Notes under the pieces: generated by a model
What the model saw: only the letters and a program-made list of their open reading frames with translations
Told to the model about the DNA's origin: nothing
Database searches by the model: none
In this document: positions 31,035-38,887 of the stretch, piece after piece
Numbering within the stretch: position 1 is the stretch's first letter
Layout of the letters: each line of letters starts with the position of its first letter
Made by a program: the position numbers and the translations under genes
NCBI GenBank assembly: GCA_018398765.1
Contig: JAHBMJ010001438.1
Location: 126,923 to 165,809, forward strand
From: Chromera velia
Taxonomy: Eukaryota > Sar > Chromeraceae
DNA length: 38,887 nt
Direction: 5' to 3'

Positions 31035-32106
31035 ATGCTTAACAACTTGAAGTTCATAAAAACATGCGAGAAAGAAGATCCCCGTCTGCTTTTCTTTATT
31101 GGTAGTGATATTGACAGGTTGGTAGATGGGAAGACAACTTTAATGAAAGCGGTCTTTAAAGGAAATTTGAAGGCTGTCATAAGGCTTGCCCGGTGGGGGG
31201 CAGGACTCGAGGTCAAGAGGTGTGGAGGGTTCACAGCCCTTCATAACGCTTGCGGGACCCGCCAAGAAATGATTGGAAGATTTCTTCTTTCAAGGGAGGC
31301 AAAAGCAGACGCAAAAAGTGACACAGGGCTTAGGCCCCTTCATATTGCAACGCAGTCGGGTCTTGTGACTCTTATTTCTACCCTTCTCTCTCATGGGGCT
31401 AAGCTGAATGCAAAGACTGCTCTTGGTAATACCGCTCTTCACGGTGCAGTCAGCGAAGGTAATAGAGAGGCTGCCGAAAGGCTTCTTAACCTCGGGGCTC
31501 TAGTAAACGAGGAAGGTGAAAAAAAACGCTCACCGCTGCATTACACTATCCTTCCATGCGGTGGCAGACTCATTGATCACAGAAACATTGCAGAGCTGTT
31601 TCTCTCTAAAGGGGTGAATATGAATGTAAGAGATAACCAAGAGGTTACAGTTCTCCACTGTGTTGCAAGTTGGGGCTCTGTAGACATTGCAGAACTTCTC
31701 TTCAATGCAGGAGCCAACGTCCATACGACAGACAATCGGGGAAGACTATTCAAGAACGGCTCTCCATTATGCCGCCTTTCATCACCCAATAATGAATGAG
31801 TACGGAGTTGACCATGAAAAGAAACTCTGTATTGCACAGATGCTCGTCTCTCGGGGCATCAACGTGCATACTCTGACTACCGATCATGGAATGACGGCGC
31901 TTGCTGTAGCAGAGGGAACCCTGCCTGCGAACTCCCCGATCCATGTTTTTCTTGCAGGTCTGCCTCCGCAGCTACAACAGCAGCAGCATGCAGCAAGAAC
32001 AGCAATGACTGCAGGATCTTTCTTCACTCAATTTGCAGAAGTGGACATTGTTACAGTGCATATAACATGCATTTACGCTATTATGAATTCTCCGTCGGGA
32101 CTGTAG
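31035..32106 (+). pseudogene. Ankyrin-repeat protein, frameshifted
   Basis: The ATG at 31035 has an in-frame TGA three codons upstream. About seven ankyrin repeats follow, with the diagnostic helix starts GKTTLMKAVFKG, GFTALHNACG, GLRPLHIATQSG, GNTALHGAVSEG, RSPLHYTI and VTVLHCVASWG. Near 31735-31760 the repeat jumps to another frame: frame one reads on to a stop at 31797-31799, while RTALHYAAFHHP and MTALAVAEG continue in the next frame to a stop at 32104-32106. There is no GT-AG intron at the break, so it is a one-base indel (mutation or assembly error). No catalytic domain is attached. If the error is technical, the gene is an intact protein of ~355 residues. Confidence 0.85.
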
Positions 32107-33256
32107 TTGATGATTGAGTCAGATTGACGGTTTGCTACGCATGCGGCGTCCCGATATGTGAGGGACAGAGCTGGCCTACAGTTTGTCTGAGTGATGCTAG
32201 CTTTTATTCGAGACTTCGAGTCTTGTGCGTACTTGTAGGCAGCATATAAAAGAAATCAAATAATTAAAAAAATAAATGAGATTTAATTTAAGTGATTTGC
32301 TTTTGTTATCCTATGATAAGCTAATCTTATCTTAGTATGATACATTAATTATAGTTAGCATTAGTATCGATATATGGTTATATAAAACTAAGTGTCATCA
32401 GTAGCCAGTAGCTACCAGAGAGAGCCAGAGGGGAACTTCCGCGGAAACAACTAGCAGTGGTGACTCGTCGACGTTAACATAACGGGAAGGCCTCAGGGCC
32501 TACAGCATATAGGGCGGAACAAATCAATCAATCAATCAAACCAGCAATCAAAACAGCCGTTTTAGACAATATAAAAACTATGATAAAGTAAAATCCATAC
32601 ATTATTTTTTATATTCTTAAATGATCAAATCTAAAAAGTCATTTCTCTACTTATTTCCATAAACTTTTTGTTTCTTTCTTCTGGCTAGTGCATCAAATTT
32701 CACTTAAAATTAAGCGAATTCAGTTTCGTCCTACGTTTGAAAGAGTGAACAACACAATACAACAGACCAGCCTTTAAATCAAGCACACCACTAAGTGTCC
32801 CCTGACAGCAACATTTTGTCCCTGCAAAGAGAGAAAGCAAGGGTGTATGAAGTGAAGAAGTGAGTTGCAAGGCAGAAGCAAAAAAAAAAAGCGGGACATC
32901 CACTACGTAGAGAAAATTGACAAAGACGACAGCAGGACAGACGCTGCGAACGAAACAAGACGCAGAAAATTCACCCGCCAGTCAATCCGTCGCCATGAAT
33001 CATTGCACAAAAAACGTAGACTGTCTCTATCCTGATCGTCGGATCATCTTGGTGGCTGCTGTCACAATATGGTTTGTCCCACTCCCGAATGATCTTCTTT
33101 CTTCTCCCTGTAGACTCTTTTGTTGCCTCAGATGAATGTCCCATCTTGACGCTCGCCTTCCAAACCCTTTCTCTATTGTTCACTTAGACTAACATAACCT
33201 CATTCCTCCCCTCCCCCTCAAACCCACCCCTCCCCTCCCCTCCCTGACTCACACAC
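32107..33256. other. Convergent intergenic region with AT-rich block
   Basis: This lies between the ankyrin gene (+) and the 3' end of SYF1 (-). ~32220-32720 is AT-rich and includes a small (AATC)n run at 32520-32540. A possible extra terminal exon of SYF1 is considered near 33050-33110 (-). Nothing else is recognised. Confidence 0.5.
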
Positions 33257-33821
33257 TCACTTGTAGTACCCCAGGCCCTCGTCCCCCTTCTTGAATACGA
33301 ACCCAACTTTGGAGTCCTGCGAGAGAGAGAGACGCTCAGAAGCAGGCGAGCAGAAACAAAGAAGCAAAGAGAAAAGAAAAGAAACATGATGGAGACTCCA
33401 TTTTCCCTTTTTTTGATTTTCTCATCATGCTGTGCGGGGACGGTCGAACAGAGACACTGCATGAGAGCGTGACAGACAAAGACATAGTTACATTAAATTG
33501 GACGCGAGGCAGGCTCACAATAGAGGTCGGCAAAGCAAAAAGAAGGCGAAGATGAACTTTTGGATCACACAACAGAACCAATGATGCGCACGGACGCTTG
33601 CCGACGGGCAGTCAATTCATTCTGTACTGTGCAAAGCCCAGTGTTGCACGTGCAAACGCAAACTTGCCGTCGCTGGCACAACGCGTCATCAAGCAGACTG
33701 ACAGAAAATTTGTCCGCAGGAATAAAGTCGGGAAGGCCTTCGACGGCCTTTGCCGCTTTTGCCCTCTTCATCTGCAGCAAAAAGGGGGGGGAAGGAGGTT
33801 TTCAACTCATACACTCTCTCC

Positions 33822-33865
<44 letters not shown>

Positions 33866-36800
33866 CGCAGTGCAGGATAAATGAAAGCACCTGCATGTCT
33901 TTTTACCTGAAGTTTCTGGATCACCCAGTCTGCTTTCGTGCTCTATACCTGGCTTCGTTGTGTAACATGCTAGCAGTTTTCTGATGGTTGTTGTTGCCTT
34001 TCCAACTGACTTGCAAGAATTGTCTTTCGGCCTCTTCCGCTTCCTTCTCCATGGCCTTTCTCTTCTTTTCCCTCTCCCCATCATCCCTGAACAGCGCCTG
34101 ATCCTCCTCTCTCTTCCTCTTGTCCTCATCCTGTTTTCTCAACTCCTCCTCTGCTGCCGCCATGGGATCCGCAGGGGCGGGCGCAGAGACCTCAGACAAC
34201 TCCGCAGCGTTGAAGTGAACCTGCACGCACCATCACGGACAGGGACATCGATATCAGGCATGAGTATCAGTACGCAAAAGAAGAAGAAGAAGAAGAAGAA
34301 GCATCCATCCGAGTAGGCTCTCTCTGACTGGCCCTCGTCAGTCGTGCTCTGCATGTCGCTTTGCTACTTTTCTGCTCGGCCTCGGAGGTGTGTCACTGCA
34401 TGGTTCTCTTTCCTGCTTCCTCTTTCTTCCTGCTGGCGTCCTGACCAATCTCTGAATTGGCCGTCTTTCTTTCCCCTCCTTCTGGCCTCCCCTTTTTGTG
34501 TTCTCGTCTTCTCTCAGTCTGAAGCTCTGTGTCTAGCTTCGTTCGTCTGTCCAGTCACCTGCTTCCCTCCATTGCCTTTCTATCTTCCCCTCACTCTCTT
34601 GTTCACCCACCCCCCTTTCTGTTCCTCACCTGAGCATACTGCGCCTCCACGCTTCTCTTCTTCCTCAGCATGTCTCTGAACGTGTCCTCGTTGCCGTACG
34701 CAACCTCGAAGTCACGCCAGACCTGCAGTGTAGAATAGAAGGGCAAGAAAGAAGATCTTGCAGTCTCAATCAAAATCACGACAGACATGCCCACATTCAG
34801 TCACTAATCGAAAAGGGGATCCCTCCCTGCATGCATGGGGGATGGATCGAAGAGAATGCTGCATGGAGGGAGGGAAGCGTGAGCAAACACCAGAGCCTGC
34901 AGAAAAGGAGATGGCAGACAGGGTTGATGCAACCAAACAAACAGGAGGTCGCATTCATTTTCAGATCGCAATGCCTCTCTCATCGGATAAACGTGCGGAT
35001 AGATGTACAAACAGGAAGGAGGACAGACCTTCCAGAACTGAGGTTCCTTCTTCGGGTCACAGTACTGGCTCCCGTGTTCGTATATGGCCCTGGCTCTGTC
35101 CGTCTCCCCAAGTCCCCTCTCGACCCTTGCGTACTCCAGACAGAAGTCCTTCGCCCTCTCGTCGGGAAGGTCCTCCAGCGCCTCCTCGAAGATCTTCCGC
35201 GTCTTCAGAACACCAAACAGCTCCGTTGTCTGCATTCATTCAACAGAAGAGGGACCCACACATGGCGTGCCGCCACACGTCACCATTTGACAGAAAGAGG
35301 AGAGAGGGGGGACACGCACAGCGGATCGGTCGGACAAGATGGAGGGAGACAAACCAGAATCACACTCAACCAACGAACCTACCTTTGCGATGTAGATGAG
35401 GTACATGTTGTACTTCTCTGCTGGCGGCACACGCTGGCAGGCTCTGTGGTAGAGCTGCAGGGCCCTCCGAGCGAGTCCGAACTCTTCTTCCAGGCGGGCG
35501 TAGAGGAAGAAGAGCTTGGCAGCATGCTCAGGAGGGACCTTTGCGGTCGCCTGCTCGAAGAGATCCCTGGCCCTCTCCAGTTTTCTTCCTCCATATCTTC
35601 ACAAAAGAGAGAGAGAAAGCAAGAGGGAGGGGAACAGACAAGCAATCAAGAGTTCTTTTCCATGTGAAAGGCCGGGATCATGAGCAGAGCCCATTCAGAT
35701 GAAGAAACCAAGGAATACAGCTGATGACGAAAAAAGGGATCCCACCAAGTAACACGTGATCGAATCTGACGAGACGAAACGAAAGGACACACGACAGGAT
35801 TCTTGTTCTTTCCCAAAATCTAGACCTCCCGGTTAAGCAAATGCTTTCGTTGTCCCCCCTCCCCTTTCTCGCTCGTCTTCCCCCTCTCACCTACCTTTGT
35901 ACAAACTTGGAGAGGTAGAGAAGCCAGAGAGGGAGGACATGAGGCCAAGAGAAGAGCGCGATACCGGACTCAAAAGCCCTGAAGGAGTCCTCGAAGTACT
36001 TCCTCTCTTCTAGGAGGGCCGCGAAGTTGATCACCATCTGGGGAGTCACCACCTTCAGTTCCACCGCCCTGTGAAAGCACGCCCTTGTCGTCTCCAGAGT
36101 CCCGTAGTTCTCCTCCACGTCAGAAGCCAGACACCACAGACGAACAGATCTGAACACGAGGAAAGGGAAGGAGGGAAAGGGGGGAGGCATGCCAGCAAGA
36201 CACACACAAAAATGACAACATTGTGGCAGACGATCAGGGAGACAAAGTGGCGTCTTGAGGGGGCAGTCAGGGAACAGCTAGTTGTTGACAAATGATGACA
36301 AGTGATGCTTTTTCCCCCTCTCCTCTTCTTCTTTTGCATGAAAGGCAACCCGACTAGTCTTTCTTCCTCCATATCGACCCCCCCCTTCATCCACGCACCT
36401 ACCTGCACGCCCTCGCCTGCACAGAGTCCGGACCCACGTCCCGGGGTCTCACCACGCACTGCCTGGCCACCTCGAGGGCCTTCTCGAAGTTCCCTTGTGC
36501 AATTTCCGTCTCCACCCAGTCGCACCACACAGACGCCAGGTCATCCACAGCACTGCAAACAGAACAGACGTCCTCGTACAAACAAGAAAGACACAGAAAG
36601 AGCTGAGCAGGGGAAAAACCGGCTGCAGAAGAGGGAAAAAAGGGAGTCACAATCAAGAACAAAGGCCAAACTCGAAACCGTTCGCGCTTTTACAACGGAT
36701 TTTCCCGCCTGTGTCCTATTCTCTCTGTCTCCTTCCCGACTCCTGCTTCATCCTCAAAGAAGAAAAAAAAAGGACCAACCGGTAGTTGACTTGAGTGGCC

Positions 36801-38705
36801 TTTTCGAAGATCACACGCGCATTCTCGAGCTCGTCATGCTCCAGATAGAACTTCGCGAACTGAGGGGGAAGCAACGTGGACACAGGGGAAGAATTAGTCA
36901 ACAAGAGGACGCTGCAAGATAATGCAATCTGCCTGCCACTTGATTTCCGAGACATGCTCGTCATTATCTCTGTCGACGCCTCAGCCAGATACAAGAACAC
37001 GAATTCCCTCATTTCCGATTTCTTGATGATGCCCTCTTCTAGCTATGTGAACATGGTATCCGAACAAACCATCAAACGATCTTTCCCTCCCGACCGACCT
37101 GCAGCCAGAGGGAGTGGAGCTTTCCAACTGCCTTCTGGGCGTCAATAGTCTGAACAGCCTCCGAGTAGGTCTCGATGGTCTTCACAGGGTCGTCCTTGAA
37201 GATCTTCACTCTCAGCATCCACTCATGGACGTTGTGGGGGTTCTGCCGGAGCTTTACGGAAGAGAGGAGGATCGGCCGTCTCTCCATCAGATATTCAAGT
37301 CGTGCGAGTCTGCAAGGGAAACGGAGAAGAGGGAAGTTCAATCAGAGCATCTTTCCTTCCGTCGTCGAAACAGAAGGAGCTGTACGGGTGCTTTGACGAA
37401 ACCTGGAGTTCTTTCGTGAGTATTGGGATGCTTCAGACTGCAGCACGCTCATAACTACAAACAGGACCATCGATTTCAAACAGACGACAAGAGACAAGAG
37501 ACGAGAATGGCCTGCACATCTTGACAGTGATCAATGAGGAACCGAGAAGAGCGGGAGGGGGGTGTCCACGCACATACACCAACGCAAGAATCAAACCAGA
37601 AAAAGACGCTTGCTCTCTCAAGAGACCGACCTCAAGTCTGCATCTGAGTCGTCTGCGTTCTCATCCTCCACAGCCATCATCGCGACTTCCTCCTCAAACC
37701 TTGAGTAGGCGTCAAAGACAAGGGCGAAGTCGTGGACAGTCGTCACACTGTTCACCGCTTCCTGTACGCACAATCAATTTTCGGTTTTCCGTTCACAAAA
37801 GGCATCCCGTGAGTTGATAAAGACAGAAGTCGGTGTCAAAATTACGAAACAAGGTAGAGTAACGCAGAGATGAGAGACACAGCAGAAAATGGCATCGCAG
37901 TCCCAGGACAAGGGGAACAAAGAAATAAAACAAAACCGGAATGAATCTCTAGACACTACTGTGAACAGACCACGTGATCCTCGAAAGGCTGGTGTCACGC
38001 AAACAACATACTGCCTTTCCGCTCGCTGTCTGGAAAAGGGGGGTGGATAATTTCGTCCATGTGGTGTTTTTCGGTTGCTTGTTTGAGCACTTCTTCCCTT
38101 CCCTTCCCTTGCCTGCCCCCCTTACCTCGTAGACGTCCCTTGCCTTCTCCATCAGCCCCAGCCTGACGAAATGGTCCGCCAGGGAACACCAGAGACGTCC
38201 GACGGCATCTGAGAACTTTCGCAAACCGCTGCAGAGAGGGGAGGGAGGGGGAGCGTGTTGACACACTGAAAGAAAAACATACTGTGTGATTTGTCCTCTC
38301 TTGTTCGGACAAACATACAAAACCGACTGAAGGACGGCACAGAACAAGCAGGAAAGAAGGCGTGGAAGAAAAGGAGCGAAAGGTCGTTAGAGAATGATTA
38401 TCGTGTTGCTTCAAAGAACAGCTCTTTGCTTGGAAAAGAGACACTTCCTCATTTAGCGCTTTGACCTGACGACGCACCTTCTGAGTACAGGCTCCACCTT
38501 GAGAGACCGAATCGCCTCTGGGTGTTCTGCAATCAGGTCACAGAGCTCCATCCACAGCTGGTGTTGGGACTTTCCCTCCATCGAGGAGAACTCTTCGTCG
38601 TTCACGATGTCCGCAAGTCGGGCAGCCGCCTCATCCCACATGCCTGCGGACTTGAGGAAGGCGATGTAGGCCTCCACGTGGTCTGGTTCAAGCATCAGAT
38701 ACCTC
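33257..38705 (-). CDS. SYF1: Pre-mRNA-splicing factor SYF1/XAB2, 5' partial
   Basis: Spliceosomal HAT-repeat scaffold of the Prp19/NineTeen complex. Thirteen phase-consistent exons: 38705-38478, 38228-38126, 37761-37631, 37309-37099, 36859-36780, 36552-36403, 36149-35895, 35596-35383, 35229-35029, 34722-34630, 34220-34011, 33771-33703, 33316-33257 (~668 residues). Segments align by eye with XAB2: [24 protein letters not shown]…[86 protein letters not shown] and [22 protein letters not shown]. The coding sequence begins at about human residue 175, so the N-terminal HAT repeats lie right of the window. The C-terminus is an acidic/basic coiled-coil-like stretch followed by an unusual [15 protein letters not shown] end. 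The final TGA overlaps a GTGAGT donor, so a further exon is possible. Confidence 0.95.
33828..33862. repeat. (TC)n(TG)n microsatellite in a SYF1 intron
   Basis: CT repeats are followed by GT repeats in the intron between exons 34220-34011 and 33771-33703. Confidence 0.85.
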
Positions 38706-38764
38706 CTGCTTGCATAGACACACACACATACACAGTCGGACATATTGTAGCGCTTACACAGACA

Positions 38765-38836
38765 CACCACGCGCGCGCGCACACACACACACACACACAA
38801 GCGCGCACACACACACAAAACACACACACACACAGC
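38765..38836. repeat. (CA)n/(CG)n microsatellite, SYF1 intron at window edge
   Basis: Alternating CA and GC repeats lie upstream (on the minus strand) of the first visible SYF1 exon. The next upstream exon is outside the window. Confidence 0.85.
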
Positions 38837-38887
38837 CTCTCTCTTTCTCTTTCTCGAGAGAAAAAACACGTTCACCAACACGCATTC

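Noticed and set aside
34758..35667. Plus-strand ORFs of 213 and 278 codons
   Set aside because: They are antisense to SYF1 exons whose sequence aligns with XAB2 on the minus strand.
1..38887. CRISPR arrays, prokaryotic operons or phage genes
   Set aside because: The tandem arrays have no constant repeat/spacer structure, and the genes have GT-AG introns and eukaryotic families throughout.

Overview
This is nuclear DNA from a eukaryote: the recognisable genes are split by GT-AG introns, and one encodes a conserved spliceosome subunit. A calcyphosin-like EF-hand gene, abundant microsatellites, intermediate GC and a chromodomain-bearing Ty3/gypsy element would suit a unicellular alveolate-type protist. 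A chromerid alga such as Chromera velia is my best guess, but that is inference and no marker in the window proves it.

Layout. 1-2887 (+): 3' part of a calcyphosin-like EF-hand gene. 5254-10065 (-): a non-canonical poly(A) polymerase / terminal nucleotidyltransferase, followed on the same strand by a leucine-rich-repeat (LRR) exon that may belong to the same transcript. 10942-12504 (+): a multi-pass DUF2306-like membrane protein. 13960-15003 (-): a candidate 2H-phosphoesterase protein with a nuclear localisation signal. 31035-32106 (+): an ankyrin-repeat gene broken by a frameshift. 33257-38705 (-): at least 13 exons of SYF1/XAB2, a HAT-repeat splicing factor whose 5' end lies outside the window. 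The host genes mostly alternate in orientation, and the three convergent intergenic gaps each contain a strongly AT-rich block.

15.1-31.0 kb is a repeat-rich island. Its core is a complete but decayed Ty3/gypsy chromovirus-type element (16884-27617) with 276/273-bp LTRs, a 5-bp target duplication (GTAGC) and a primer-binding site. Two other elements are nested in it. One is a 2.7-kb element with ~950-bp terminal inverted repeats and a 4-bp duplication, sitting between the integrase and the GPF/chromodomain module. The other is a ~1.9-kb non-autonomous LTR element in the 3' untranslated part. Removing both leaves ~6.1 kb, a normal gypsy length. A further single arm of the TIR element lies just upstream (~15640-16645).

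Downstream are a 230-bp palindrome, three tandem SINE-like units with pol III A/B boxes on the minus strand, a 28-bp-type tandem array, and a 1.3-kb insertion in that array which carries a chromodomain ORF and has a poly(A)-like end. There are no operons, CRISPR arrays, tRNA or rRNA genes. Assembly gaps (N) are at 1089, 11370-11387 and 23685.
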